Shown piece after piece: positions 26,797-35,793 of a stretch of 64,000 nt of DNA. The DNA is from Paucibacter sp. PLA-PC-4 (GTDB taxonomy: Bacteria; Pseudomonadota; Gammaproteobacteria; Burkholderiales; Burkholderiaceae_C). The DNA is taken from positions 1 to 64,000 of the forward strand of contig NZ_JAPFGP010000004.1 of NCBI RefSeq assembly GCF_026241155.1, written 5' to 3'. The position numbers and the translations under genes were made by a program. The notes beneath the pieces are model-generated. The model did no database searches and was not told the origin of the DNA. It worked only from the letters and a program-made list of their open reading frames with translations. Each line of letters starts with the position of its first letter. Position 1 is the stretch's first letter.

Positions 26797-29700
26797 ATGT
26801 GGATGACCCGAATCTCGATCCAGAACCCGGTCTTCGCGACCATGGTGATGGTTGCCCTGTGCGTGTTGGGCCTGTTTTCCTATGCCAAGCTGGGCGTAGA
26901 GCAGACTCCCGACATCAGCCTGCCAGGAGCTTGGATCGATGTGCGCTATCCAGGCGCCAGCCCCGAAGCGGTGGAGCGCGAGGTCGCCAAGCCGCTGGAG
27001 GAGACGATCAACACGATCGCCGGTGTCAAGCGTATCCAGTCGCGCAGCTTCGAGGGCCGGGCCCAACTCAGTGCCGAGTTCACGCTCGACACCGATATGA
27101 GCCGGGCTATGCAGGACCTGCGCGACCGCGTCGCGCTGGCCCAGGCGGTGTTTCCCGAGGATGTGAAGCCGCCCGCAGTCTCGCGTTTCCAGGGCGAGAA
27201 CGCCGAGCCGGTGGTGGTGCTGGCGCTGATGAGCAAGACCCGGCCGGCGCGCGAGCTGTCGATGCTTGGCGAGCTGACCGTGGCCAAGCGCCTGGGCCGT
27301 GTCGAGGGCGTCGCCAAGGTGGATGTCGGCGGCCTGGTGTCGCGCGAGGTGCGCATCGATTTGGACCCGCTGCGCCTACGCGCCTATGGCGTGACGCCGG
27401 CAGAAATAGCCAAGGCTCTGGCCGACGCCAATACCGACCAGCCGGTGGGCCTGCTGTCGGACGGCCGCTCGGACGCCATCCTGCGCGTCGAGGGCCGGGT
27501 CAAGGATCCGAAGCAGTTTGCGCAGATCGTCGTGGCACGCCGTGGCGCTCTGGTGCTGACGCTGGCCGATCTCGGCACCTTGGTTGAGCGTGAGCGCGAG
27601 CCCGACAGCGTGGCCCGCATCAACGGCGTCCCCGCGGTTAGCTTCAATGTCTTCAAGCAGCAGGACGCCAATATTGTCAAGACCGGCGATGCGGTCAAAG
27701 AAGCGGCCGAAGAGCTGCGCAAGACCCTGCCCAAGGACGTGGAGCTGAGCCTGATCTACGCCAGCAGCGACTTCGTCAAGGGTTCGCTGAAGGGCTTGCA
27801 GCACACACTGATCGAGGGCGCGCTCTTGACCGTGGCCATCGTCTTCCTGTTCCTCCACAGCTGGCGCTCGACCATCATCACTGGCCTGACGCTCCCGATC
27901 GCAGTGATCTCCAGCTTCATCGCGGTCCACGCCTTCGGCTTCACCTTGAACTTCATGACGATGATGGCCTTAAGCCTATGCATCGGCTTGCTGATCGATG
28001 ACGCAATTGTGGTGCGCGAGAACATCGTGCGGCATGTCGGCATGGGCAAGGACCACCACCGAGCGGCCGAGGACGGCACCAACGAGATCGGCCTGGCCGT
28101 GATGGCGACCACTTTCGCGATCTGCGCGGTGTTCGTACCGGTGGCCTTCATGGGCGGCATCATCGGCAAGTTCTTTTATCCCTTCGGCATCACCGTGGTG
28201 GTGGCCGTACTGGTGTCGCTGTTCGTCAGCTTCACGCTCGACCCGATGCTGTCCAGCATCTGGCCCGATCCGCCCAGCAACCGTCTGAAGAAGCTTCCCG
28301 TGTTGCGCCAGCTGATCAACGGAACCGACCGCGGCATGGACTGGCTGCACGGGGCATACGAACGCCTGATCCGCTGGGCCTTCTCGGCGCGGCGTTACCG
28401 CGCCTGGCTGCCAGTGTTCGCGCGGCCGTTCGATTCCGAGGGCCGACGCGACCGCGGCCAGCCGCGCCGCCTGCGCATGGCAACGATCACACCACGCGGC
28501 CTGGTGATGGGCGGTGGGGTCTTGAGCTTTGTGCTGGCGCTCGGCCTGACGCCGCTGGTGGGCAGCGAGTTCATTCCGCAGACCGATGAGGGCTTCACCG
28601 CGATCAATCTGCGCATGCCGGTCGCGACCAGTCTGGAACGTGGCTCGGCCAAGGTGCAGCAGGTCGAGGAGATCCTGATGGGCTATGCGGATATAAAGAC
28701 GGTCTCCACTGTGGTCGGCAGCACCGGCGAGGGAATGGCCACAGGCCGCAACCAGGCGGTGCTGAACATCACGCTCAAGGATCGTAAGGACCGTCACCGA
28801 ACGCAAAAGGAGATCGAGGACGCGATCCGCGCCGACATCGCCAAGATCCCCGGCATCGAGGTCAGCGTCGGCTTTGACCGACCGATCTGGATCACCATCC
28901 TCGGCAATGACCCCGAGGTGCTGACCCAGGCGGCCAAGGACCTGGTCGAAGCGATCAAGCAGGTGCCCGGCGCGGTAGATGTGGAGACCACCGTTAAGCC
29001 CGGCCTGCCGGCGTTCGCGGTACGGCTCAAAGACTCGGCGATCCGCGAGCTGGGTCTCACAGCACCCCAGGTCGCAGCCTCGCTTCGTGCCTATGTCAAC
29101 GGCGATGTCGCGACCCACTGGAGCACGCCTGACGGCAATCAGGTCGAGGTGCTACTGCGTCTACCACGTGAGCAGCGCGAGCGGGTCGAACAGATGGCCA
29201 AGCTTCCGGTCGCCTTTGCTCGCGACGGCTCGCCGATCGCGCTGGATCAGGTGGCCGATATCGAGCAGGTGTTCAATCCCGAGGTGATTCGGCGCCAAAA
29301 TCTTCAGCGCCGCGAGGCCGTCTACGCGGGCGTGCAGGGTCGGCCCTCGGGCGATGTCAATGCCGATGTCCAGAAGCTGCTGAAACAGACCCAACTGCCG
29401 CCTGGCACCAGCTTCATGGTCGACGGCGCCGGTAAAGAGCAGGCCGAAGCCTTCGGCGGCCTGATGGGCGCAATGGCGCTGGCGGTGATCTTCATCTATA
29501 TCGTGCTGGCCAGCCAGTTCGGCAGCTTTGTGCAGCCGATCGCCATCATGGCCTCTCTGCCGCTGTCGCTGATCGGTGTGATGCTAGCCCTGCTACTGAC
29601 CAACACCACGCTGAACGTGTTCTCGATGATCGGCCTGGTGATGCTGATGGGCCTGGTGACTAAGAACGCGATCCTGCTGGTGGACTTCGCCAACCACGCG

Positions 29701-29997
29701 CGCAAGGCTGGGGCCACGGTGGCCGAAGCCTTGCTGCAGGCCGGCCTGATCAGGATGCGGCCCATCATCATGACGACCGCCGCGATGGTGTTCGGCATGC
29801 TGCCTATGGCCATCGCACTGAACGATGGCGGCGAGATCCAAGCCCCTATGGGCCGGGCCATCATCGGCGGTGTCATTACCTCGACTCTCTTGACCCTGGT
29901 GGTCGTGCCGGTGCTGTACTCGTATCTGGTGCGGGACCGCAAGCCCCGGCAGGCGCCGAGTGTCGATCCGGCCCCGCTGGCGGTGCCGGCCGAGTAG
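26797..29997 (+). CDS. RND efflux pump, inner-membrane transporter
   Basis: A 1066-residue HAE1-type proton antiporter. TM4 carries the two Asp (LLIDDAIVVREN) and TM10 the Lys (VTKNAILLVDFANHA) of the proton relay. A strong GAAAGAGGAG box precedes ATG 26797. The cytoplasmic linker between the two halves (about residues 530-570) holds an Arg-rich stretch. Substrates cannot be read from sequence. It ends 7 bp from the convergent LacI-family gene. Confidence 0.95.
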   Translation: MWMTRISIQNPVFATMVMVALCVLGLFSYAKLGVEQTPDISLPGAWIDVRYPGASPEAVEREVAKPLEETINTIAGVKRIQSRSFEGRAQLSAEFTLDTDMSRAMQDLRDRVALAQAVFPEDVKPPAVSRFQGENAEPVVVLALMSKTRPARELSMLGELTVAKRLGRVEGVAKVDVGGLVSREVRIDLDPLRLRAYGVTPAEIAKALADANTDQPVGLLSDGRSDAILRVEGRVKDPKQFAQIVVARRGALVLTLADLGTLVEREREPDSVARINGVPAVSFNVFKQQDANIVKTGDAVKEAAEELRKTLPKDVELSLIYASSDFVKGSLKGLQHTLIEGALLTVAIVFLFLHSWRSTIITGLTLPIAVISSFIAVHAFGFTLNFMTMMALSLCIGLLIDDAIVVRENIVRHVGMGKDHHRAAEDGTNEIGLAVMATTFAICAVFVPVAFMGGIIGKFFYPFGITVVVAVLVSLFVSFTLDPMLSSIWPDPPSNRLKKLPVLRQLINGTDRGMDWLHGAYERLIRWAFSARRYRAWLPVFARPFDSEGRRDRGQPRRLRMATITPRGLVMGGGVLSFVLALGLTPLVGSEFIPQTDEGFTAINLRMPVATSLERGSAKVQQVEEILMGYADIKTVSTVVGSTGEGMATGRNQAVLNITLKDRKDRHRTQKEIEDAIRADIAKIPGIEVSVGFDRPIWITILGNDPEVLTQAAKDLVEAIKQVPGAVDVETTVKPGLPAFAVRLKDSAIRELGLTAPQVAASLRAYVNGDVATHWSTPDGNQVEVLLRLPREQRERVEQMAKLPVAFARDGSPIALDQVADIEQVFNPEVIRRQNLQRREAVYAGVQGRPSGDVNADVQKLLKQTQLPPGTSFMVDGAGKEQAEAFGGLMGAMALAVIFIYIVLASQFGSFVQPIAIMASLPLSLIGVMLALLLTNTTLNVFSMIGLVMLMGLVTKNAILLVDFANHARKAGATVAEALLQAGLIRMRPIIMTTAAMVFGMLPMAIALNDGGEIQAPMGRAIIGGVITSTLLTLVVVPVLYSYLVRDRKPRQAPSVDPAPLAVPAE

Positions 29998-30004
29998 GGC
30001 TGCT

Positions 30005-31045
30005 TCAGCAGCTGCCGCGCAGCAGCACCTGGTAACCCAGGTCCAGCTGCGGCGCGGCCACCCTTTCACCGCGCATCAATTTGATCAGCATGGCTGCCGC
30101 TTCGGCACCGATTTCGCTGCGCGGGGTGCGCACGGTGGACAGCGGCGGCAGCATCTGCTCGCTGCCGGTTAGGTCGTTGAAGCCGGCGATCGCGAGCCGC
30201 TCGGGCACCTTGATGCCCAGCCGCAGCGCAGCCAGCAGGGCGCCTTGGGCCAGGTCGTCGTTATTGAAAAAGATCGCATCGACCTCGGGGGCCTCGCGCA
30301 AAACCTGCTCCAACAACTCGCCGCCCAGCGCCAGCGAGGAGCGCTCGGGGTTCATGAACTCCAGCTCCGGCCGGTAGCGGCCGGCCGCTTGCAGTGCCCG
30401 CCGATAGCCCTCGCTGCGCTGCAGCGTGCGCGGATCGAGCTGGGCGGCGGCAAACGCGATCTGCGTCCGGCCGCGCGCCAGCAAGGCCTCGGTCATGGCC
30501 CGGCCGGCATCGGCTTGCGAGAAGCCGACGCTATAGGTGCCTGACGCCGCTACCGTCTCCATCACATGCACGCAGGGCACCCCGCTGCCCTCGATCAGGC
30601 GACGTGCCTCGTCTGTGCGGTCAAAGCCTGTGACGATCAGGCCGGCCGGCCGATGCAGCAGATAGCTGCGCAGTAAGGCTTCCTCTTCGCTCGGCTCGTA
30701 GTGGGTTACGCCGATCAGGGTCTGGTAGCCGGCCGCCAGCAGGGCGCGTTGGGCGGCGTCCAGCAGATCGACGAACAAGGCGTTGCTGAGCAGCGGAATC
30801 AGCACCGCGACCTGGGAACTGCGGCTCGAAGCCAGCGCGCGGGCGGCTGGGTCGGGCACGTATCCCAACTGTGCTGCAGCCTCCTGCACACGGGCAACCA
30901 GCTCCGGCGTCACGGCACGTTCGCCACGCAGCGCGCGTGACACGGTGATGGGGCTGACCCCGGCTGCCTGGGCTACATCCTGCAGTGTGGCGCGGCCGCT
31001 GGAGCGGCGCCGGCGTGCCTTGGTTGGGGGCGTTGTGCCTGACAT
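30005..31045 (-). CDS. gntR: LacI-family transcriptional repressor, GntR (gluconate) type
   Basis: The 346-residue protein has an N-terminal LacI helix-turn-helix (TLQDVAQAAGVSPITVSRAL, hinge PDPAARALAS) and a periplasmic-binding-like effector domain. Being divergent from gntK and a TRAP transporter, with LacI-type palindromes in between, it is very likely the gluconate-responsive repressor of both units. Start ATG 31045. Confidence 0.88.
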   Translation of the reverse strand: MSGTTPPTKARRRRSSGRATLQDVAQAAGVSPITVSRALRGERAVTPELVARVQEAAAQLGYVPDPAARALASSRSSQVAVLIPLLSNALFVDLLDAAQRALLAAGYQTLIGVTHYEPSEEEALLRSYLLHRPAGLIVTGFDRTDEARRLIEGSGVPCVHVMETVAASGTYSVGFSQADAGRAMTEALLARGRTQIAFAAAQLDPRTLQRSEGYRRALQAAGRYRPELEFMNPERSSLALGGELLEQVLREAPEVDAIFFNNDDLAQGALLAALRLGIKVPERLAIAGFNDLTGSEQMLPPLSTVRTPRSEIGAEAAAMLIKLMRGERVAAPQLDLGYQVLLRGSC

Positions 31046-31088
31046 GGGTGCGTGTTATCCCTGATACGGTGCGATGAACTCAGGCGTA

Positions 31089-31102
31089 GGATAGCGCTAT
31101 CC
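31089..31102. promoter_or_regulatory. Operator 1 for the LacI/GntR-type repressor
   Basis: Perfect 14-bp palindrome GGATAGCGCTATCC with central CG, the hallmark of LacI-family sites. It lies 44 bp upstream of the repressor ATG and is followed by CCAAT-like bases identical to those after operator 2. Confidence 0.8.
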
Positions 31103-31200
31103 AATCCTTCGCTGGGTTCGTGCATACCCGAAATCTGCGCAGGCTGGAGCGATCTTGTGGTGGTAAGCGCAGACGCTGCCACCTTTTGTTTGATGCAATG

Positions 31201-31214
31201 GGATAGCGCTATCC
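31201..31214. promoter_or_regulatory. Operator 2, abutting the gntK start codon
   Basis: A second identical palindrome GGATAGCGCTATCC ends one base before the gntK ATG (31216), replacing the normal ribosome-binding position. Centre-to-centre distance to operator 1 is 112 bp, close to a whole number of helical turns, so looping is possible. Confidence 0.8.
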
Positions 31215-31215
31215 A

Positions 31216-31716
31216 ATGTCAAAAGCAGTCGTGATGGGGGTGGCCGGTTGCGGCAAGTCCAGCCTGGGCCAGGCCATTGCTGCGGCTCGGGGCTGGGCAT
31301 ACATAGAGGGTGATGCCCATCATTCGCCGGCCTCGGTGGCCAAGATGCGTGCCGGTATTGCGCTGACCGATGCTGACCGAGAGGGCTGGCTGGACCTGCT
31401 GGGCCGCGAGCTGGCTGCCCAGCACGGCGGCACGGTGCTGGCGTGTTCGGCACTGAAGCTGAGCTATCGCGAACGCCTGCGTGCGGCGGTGCCAGGGTTG
31501 CGCTTCGTGTTTCTGGACATCAGCCGCGAGCTGTCGCTGCAGCGAGTGACGGCGCGCGCGGCCGAACATCTGTTCCCGGCCAGTCTGGTGGACAGCCAGT
31601 TCGCGGCATTGGAATCGCCGCTGAGCGAGGCCGGCGTGCTTCGCGTCGCGGCCGCCGCGACACCCGAGCAACAACTGAGCGAGGCCCTGGCCTGGCTGCA
31701 AGGAGAGGGCACATGA
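31216..31716 (+). CDS. gntK: Gluconokinase
   Basis: The 166-residue kinase phosphorylates gluconate to 6-phosphogluconate. P-loop GVAGCGKSS at residues 8-16, EGDAHHSPASVAKM substrate region, and ACSALKLSYRERLR, all typical of GntK. The start is fixed by the P-loop; the only in-frame upstream ATG (31198) hits a TAG two codons later. No Shine-Dalgarno is visible because the operator occupies that place. Confidence 0.93.
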   Translation: MSKAVVMGVAGCGKSSLGQAIAAARGWAYIEGDAHHSPASVAKMRAGIALTDADREGWLDLLGRELAAQHGGTVLACSALKLSYRERLRAAVPGLRFVFLDISRELSLQRVTARAAEHLFPASLVDSQFAALESPLSEAGVLRVAAAATPEQQLSEALAWLQGEGT

Positions 31717-32228
31717 GTGAATCGCCGACCCCCGAAGCCGGGCCAGTGCCGCTGTGGCAGCGCCTCAGCGACGGTCTGATGGCCGCCTGCCTGGCCGTCA
31801 TGGCCATCGCAGTCTTCATCAATGTGGTGCTGCGCTACGGTTTCGGCAGCGGCATCGCCGCCAGCGAGGAGCTGTCGCGCCTGCTCTTTGTCTGGATGGT
31901 CTTCATCGGCGCGACGGCCGCCTATCCGCGCGGCGAGCACATGGCCTTCACCAGCCTGCTGCTGCCGCTGCGTAAGCGGCCGCCGGTGCTGAAGGCTTTT
32001 GCTGCGCTGATTCGCGCTGCTGTCGTGCTGGCCTGCGTGCTGCTGGGCTGGGGGGCTTGGCAACAGGTGGTGGTGGGCATGGACAGCCACTCGGTGGTGA
32101 TGGGCTATCCGACGGCCCTGCTGCCGCTGCCCGGGCTGCTGAGTGCGATTTTCATTGGTCTGATGGCCCTGGTCCAGCTGCTGCGTGGCAGCCCGCTCGA
32201 TCTGGGCCATGGTGCTGACGTGGAGTGA
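31713..32228 (+). CDS. TRAP transporter small permease (DctQ type)
   Basis: The 171-residue protein has four predicted helices and the DctQ block VVLRYGFGSGIAASEELSRL followed by FVWMVFIGA. It stabilises the large permease of a sodium-coupled tripartite importer. The ATG at 31713 overlaps the gntK stop (ATGA). Confidence 0.9.
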   Translation: MSESPTPEAGPVPLWQRLSDGLMAACLAVMAIAVFINVVLRYGFGSGIAASEELSRLLFVWMVFIGATAAYPRGEHMAFTSLLLPLRKRPPVLKAFAALIRAAVVLACVLLGWGAWQQVVVGMDSHSVVMGYPTALLPLPGLLSAIFIGLMALVQLLRGSPLDLGHGADVE

Positions 32229-32233
32229 GTGTC

Positions 32234-33526
32234 ATGAGTAACGAGGCACTCGCCTTTGTCGTTTTCTCTGCCGGCATGCTAGTGCTGATGGGCATCGGCA
32301 TGCCAATGGCCTTTGCCCTGGTGCTGACTGGCGCAGGCATGGCCTGGGTGCTGGACTTTTGGGACACACAGCTACTGGCGCAGAACCTGGTGGCTGGCAT
32401 CGACAGTTTCCCTCTGCTGGCCGTGCCCTTCTTCATCTTGGCCGGCGAGCTGATGAATGCCGGCGGCATCAGCCGGCGCATCATCACGATGGCGCAAGCT
32501 TGGGTCGGACACATCCGCGGCGGCTTGGGCTTTGTCGCGATTGGCGCCTCGGTGCTGATGGCCAGCATGAGCGGCTCGGCGTTGGCCGACACCGCGGCGC
32601 TTGCCACCATCCTGCTCCCGATGATGCGGGCCCATGGATACCCGATGCACACGTCGGCCGGCCTCATCGCCTCGGGCGGCATCATCGCGCCCATCATCCC
32701 GCCGTCCATGCCCTTCGTGATCTATGGCGTGACGACCAATACCTCGATCTCACAGCTCTTTTTGTCGGGCATCGTGCCGGGGTTGATCATGGGTGCGGGC
32801 CTGCTGGTGGCTTGGAAACTGCAACTGCGCAAGATCGACCTGCCCGGCGGCGTCGCTTTGCCGATGGCCGAGCGCTTGCGCGCGACGGCCAAGGCCTTCT
32901 GGGCCATCCTGATGCCTATCATCATCATCGGCGGAATGAAGACGGGCGTGTTCACACCCACTGAAGCCGCGGTGGTGGCTGCCTTCTATGCGCTGGTGAT
33001 CGCCTTCTTTATCCACCGCGAGCTCAGCATGGGCGAGCTGCACCTGGTGCTGGTGCGCGCCGCCAAGACCACGGCAATCGTGATGTTCTTGTGTGCGGGT
33101 GCCCAGGTGGCGAGCTACATGATCACCTTGGCCGATCTGCCGGGCACCTTGAGCGGCTGGCTGGGCGGGCTGATCGAGTCGCCTCGCCTCTTGATGGCGG
33201 TGATGATGATCACGCTGGTGGTCATCGGCACCGCGCTGGACCTGACACCCACCATTCTGATCTTCGCGCCGGTGATGCTGCCGATCGCGGTCAAGGCCGG
33301 CATCGACCCGGTGTATTTCGGCCTGATGTTCGTGCTCAACGGCGCGATCGGCCTGATCACGCCGCCGGTGGGCACGGTGCTCAATGTGGTGGCCGGCGTC
33401 GGGCGGCTGTCGATGCATCAGGTGATCAAGGGCGTGAACCCTTTCCTGATCACTTACACCCTGATCCTGATCCTGTTTGTGTTGTTCCCCCAGATCGTGA
33501 TCGCGCCTGTGGCGTGGATGCGCTGA
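32234..33526 (+). CDS. TRAP transporter large permease (DctM type)
   Basis: The 430-residue protein has many helices and the DctM landmarks FFILAGELMNAGGIS, MSGSALADTAALATILLP, GGIIAPIIPPSMPF and TPPVGTVLNVV. It forms the transport channel. ATG 32234 is preferred because GGAG lies 8 nt upstream; GTG 32225 overlapping the previous stop is the alternative. Confidence 0.93.
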   Translation: MSNEALAFVVFSAGMLVLMGIGMPMAFALVLTGAGMAWVLDFWDTQLLAQNLVAGIDSFPLLAVPFFILAGELMNAGGISRRIITMAQAWVGHIRGGLGFVAIGASVLMASMSGSALADTAALATILLPMMRAHGYPMHTSAGLIASGGIIAPIIPPSMPFVIYGVTTNTSISQLFLSGIVPGLIMGAGLLVAWKLQLRKIDLPGGVALPMAERLRATAKAFWAILMPIIIIGGMKTGVFTPTEAAVVAAFYALVIAFFIHRELSMGELHLVLVRAAKTTAIVMFLCAGAQVASYMITLADLPGTLSGWLGGLIESPRLLMAVMMITLVVIGTALDLTPTILIFAPVMLPIAVKAGIDPVYFGLMFVLNGAIGLITPPVGTVLNVVAGVGRLSMHQVIKGVNPFLITYTLILILFVLFPQIVIAPVAWMR

Positions 33527-33562
33527 TTGATAGATTGATTTATCATCCATAAGGAGACTTCC

Positions 33563-34579
33563 GTGAAAAACACCCTTCGCCGTACCGTGCTGGCCGCCGT
33601 TGCGCTGGCCTGCCTCGCTCCGCTGGCCCAGGCCCAGGACATCAAGCCGCGCCTGATCCGTTTCGGCTACGGCCTGGCCGAGGCCAGCAACCAGGGTCGC
33701 GCCGCCAAGGTGCTGGCCGAGAACGTCGAGAAACTGTCCGGCGGCAAGATGAAGCTGCGCGCCATCGGCGCAGCGGCCCTGGGTCCTGATACGCAGATGC
33801 AGCAGGCCTTGATCGGCGGCGCGCAGGAAATGATGGTCGGATCGACCGCGACGCTGGTGGGCATCACCAAGGAAATGGCGTTGTGGGACACGCCCTTCCT
33901 GATCAACAACACCAAGGAAGCCGACGCGCTGCTGGACGGCCCGATCGGCCAGAAGGTGATGGCAAAGCTCGAAGAGAAGGGGCTGGTCGGCTTGGTCTAT
34001 TGGGAAAACGGCTTCCGCAACCTGACCAACAACAAGAAGCCGGTCGCCAAACTCGAAGACCTGGACGGCATCAAGCTCCGCGTGATGCAGAACAACGTCT
34101 ACTTGGACAGCTTCAAGACCCTGGGCGCCAATGCCGTGCCGCTGCCGTACTCCGAGCTGTTCACCGCGCTAGAGACCAAGGCGGTCGACGGCCAGGAGAA
34201 CCCCTACAACACCATCCTGTCGGCCAAGTTCTACGAGGTGCAGAAGTACCTGACAGTGACCAACCACGTCTACGCACCCTGGATCGTGTTGGTCAGCAAG
34301 AAGTACTGGGACGGCCTGTCCAAGGATGAACGTGCCGTGCTGCAGAAAGCCGCGGTGATCAGCCGTGACTTCGAGCGCAAGGACACCCGCGCCGAGGCCG
34401 CCAAGGCCCTGGCCGATCTGAAGGCCAAAGGCATGCAGGTCACCGAGCTGAGCCCGGCCGAGAGCGGCCGTATGCGCGACAAGCTCACCAAGGTCAATGC
34501 CGGCATCGCCACCCAGGTGGGCATGGAGCTGTGGAACGAGACCCAGGCCGAACTGGCCAAGATCCGCGGCAGCAAGTAA
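33563..34579 (+). CDS. TRAP transporter substrate-binding protein (DctP type)
   Basis: The 338-residue periplasmic receptor has a signal peptide (KNTLRRTVLAAVALACLAPL, cleavage after AQA) and the carboxylate-binding Arg in GIKLRVMQN, plus ALETKAVDGQENP. The start is GTG 33563 with a strong AAGGAG box. Linked to gntK and a GntR-type repressor, its ligand is probably gluconate or a related sugar acid; that is inference. Confidence 0.93.
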   Translation: MKNTLRRTVLAAVALACLAPLAQAQDIKPRLIRFGYGLAEASNQGRAAKVLAENVEKLSGGKMKLRAIGAAALGPDTQMQQALIGGAQEMMVGSTATLVGITKEMALWDTPFLINNTKEADALLDGPIGQKVMAKLEEKGLVGLVYWENGFRNLTNNKKPVAKLEDLDGIKLRVMQNNVYLDSFKTLGANAVPLPYSELFTALETKAVDGQENPYNTILSAKFYEVQKYLTVTNHVYAPWIVLVSKKYWDGLSKDERAVLQKAAVISRDFERKDTRAEAAKALADLKAKGMQVTELSPAESGRMRDKLTKVNAGIATQVGMELWNETQAELAKIRGSK

Positions 34580-34589
34580 GTTCAATTCA

Positions 34590-34612
34590 GGACTAACGAT
34601 TGACTTTAGTCC
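34590..34612. promoter_or_regulatory. Inverted repeat in the toxin-antitoxin promoter
   Basis: Perfect 7-bp arms GGACTAA/TTAGTCC separated by 9 bp. It overlaps a TTGACT -35-like hexamer (34600-34605), and an 18-bp spacer leads to CATACT (34624-34629). No T-run follows, so it is a better operator than a terminator. Autorepression by the Xre-like antitoxin is the natural reading. Confidence 0.55.
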
Positions 34613-34660
34613 GTATTCGAACTCATACTGACGACCAGGCAATCCAGCCCGAGGTACGTC

Positions 34661-35083
34661 ATGGTCCCAGGTCCCCCAAGGCGCGAAGCGGCGCCCGCAG
34701 CCACTGATCTGCATTCGCCGGCCGCCGCCGCGGCGGCGCTGCGCAGCTTCTTCAATATTGCTCAGGCCTGGGGCCTGAGCAATGAGGAGCAGCAGCGCCT
34801 CTTGGGTTGCGGCCGCACCAGTTTCTACGACTGGAAGGCTGGTCGCATCAAGACCGGGCTGGACGGCGCCACCCTGGAGCGCCTGTCCCATCTGTTCGGG
34901 ATTTATGCCGCGCTGCATATTCTGCTGCCGGTTTCGGAGCGCGCCGACGCCTGGATCAAGAGACCCAATAGCGCAGCCCTGTTCGGCGGACGCTCGGCAT
35001 TGGAGCGTATGCTTGGCGGTCAGGTGGCCGATCTGTTCGTCGTGCGCCAGTATCTGGATGCCCAGCGCGGTGGCTGGTCTTGA
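34661..35083 (+). CDS. Xre/MbcA/ParS-family antitoxin
   Basis: The 140-residue protein has a helix-turn-helix region (ALRSFFNIAQAWGLSNEEQQRLLG, then TSFYDWK) and the C-terminal DUF2384/MbcA toxin-binding segment (ALHILLP...PNSAALFGGRSALERM). This is the antitoxin partner of RES toxins. A GAGG box precedes ATG 34661. The toxin start overlaps its stop (TTGA). Confidence 0.9.
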   Translation: MVPGPPRREAAPAATDLHSPAAAAAALRSFFNIAQAWGLSNEEQQRLLGCGRTSFYDWKAGRIKTGLDGATLERLSHLFGIYAALHILLPVSERADAWIKRPNSAALFGGRSALERMLGGQVADLFVVRQYLDAQRGGWS

Positions 35084-35772
35084 GCGACGGCTTGGTCCAA
35101 TTGCTGTGGCCGGACAGCTGCCGCCTGATACCCAGTCGTTTTCCGCCGGTACTGCTGTTCGATGCGGTGGCAGACCCGGCCGATCTGGAGGTGGTGTTCG
35201 CGATTGAAGCGCTGGGCAACCCGAGGCTGCGCGATGCCGTCGGCGAGCTGAGCCTGGTGCCCGCTGAGCAGCGCATCAGCGGCCCCGGTTGCAGCCCCAT
35301 CATGGCGGCCTTCACGCATCTGAACCCTGAAGGCTCGCGCTTCAGCGACGGCAGCTACGGCGTCTACTACGCGGCCGCCCAACTGGAGACGGCGGTAGCG
35401 GAGGTTAGCCACCACCGCTCGATCTTTTTGCAGCGCACGCAGGAGCCGCCGATCGACCTGGATCTGCGCTGCTACCGAGTGACCATCAGCGCGGCCTTGG
35501 TCGAGCTGCGCGACGGGCGCCGCGCCGACAGCGCCGCGCTGCATGACCCTGACAGCTATGGCGCCTCGCAGGCCTTCGGCCGCCGCCTGCGCGAGCAAGG
35601 CTTGGCCGGCATCGCTTATGACAGCGTGCGCCATGCTGGTGGCCAATGCGTGGCGCTCTTCACCCCACGCGCGACCCTGCCACCGGCGCGCCAGGCCGAA
35701 CATGTAACACTGCGCTGGAATGGCGAACGCATGGCCGAGTGGTATCTGAAGTCGGAGCTGCATCGGCTCTAG
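35080..35772 (+). CDS. RES-domain toxin
   Basis: The 230-residue protein matches the RES fold, whose members deplete cellular NAD+: CRLIPSRFPP early Arg, FSDGSYGVYYAA central Tyr region, and ETAVAEVSHH with the conserved Glu. The start is TTG 35080, overlapping the antitoxin stop, typical of coupled toxin-antitoxin pairs. All expected blocks are intact, so it looks functional. Confidence 0.9.
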   Translation: MSDGLVQLLWPDSCRLIPSRFPPVLLFDAVADPADLEVVFAIEALGNPRLRDAVGELSLVPAEQRISGPGCSPIMAAFTHLNPEGSRFSDGSYGVYYAAAQLETAVAEVSHHRSIFLQRTQEPPIDLDLRCYRVTISAALVELRDGRRADSAALHDPDSYGASQAFGRRLREQGLAGIAYDSVRHAGGQCVALFTPRATLPPARQAEHVTLRWNGERMAEWYLKSELHRL

Positions 35773-35793
35773 CCAAGTTCTGGAGTCACCGCA

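Noticed and set aside
27976-29118. 380-residue minus-strand frame inside the RND pump
   Set aside because: Shadow of codon bias; low-complexity His/Arg-rich product with no domain.
31198-31206. Upstream in-frame ATG for gntK
   Set aside because: It is followed at the third codon by TAG.
34590-34612. Terminator for the TRAP operon
   Set aside because: The inverted repeat lacks a T-run and overlaps a promoter-like -35, so an operator is a better reading.
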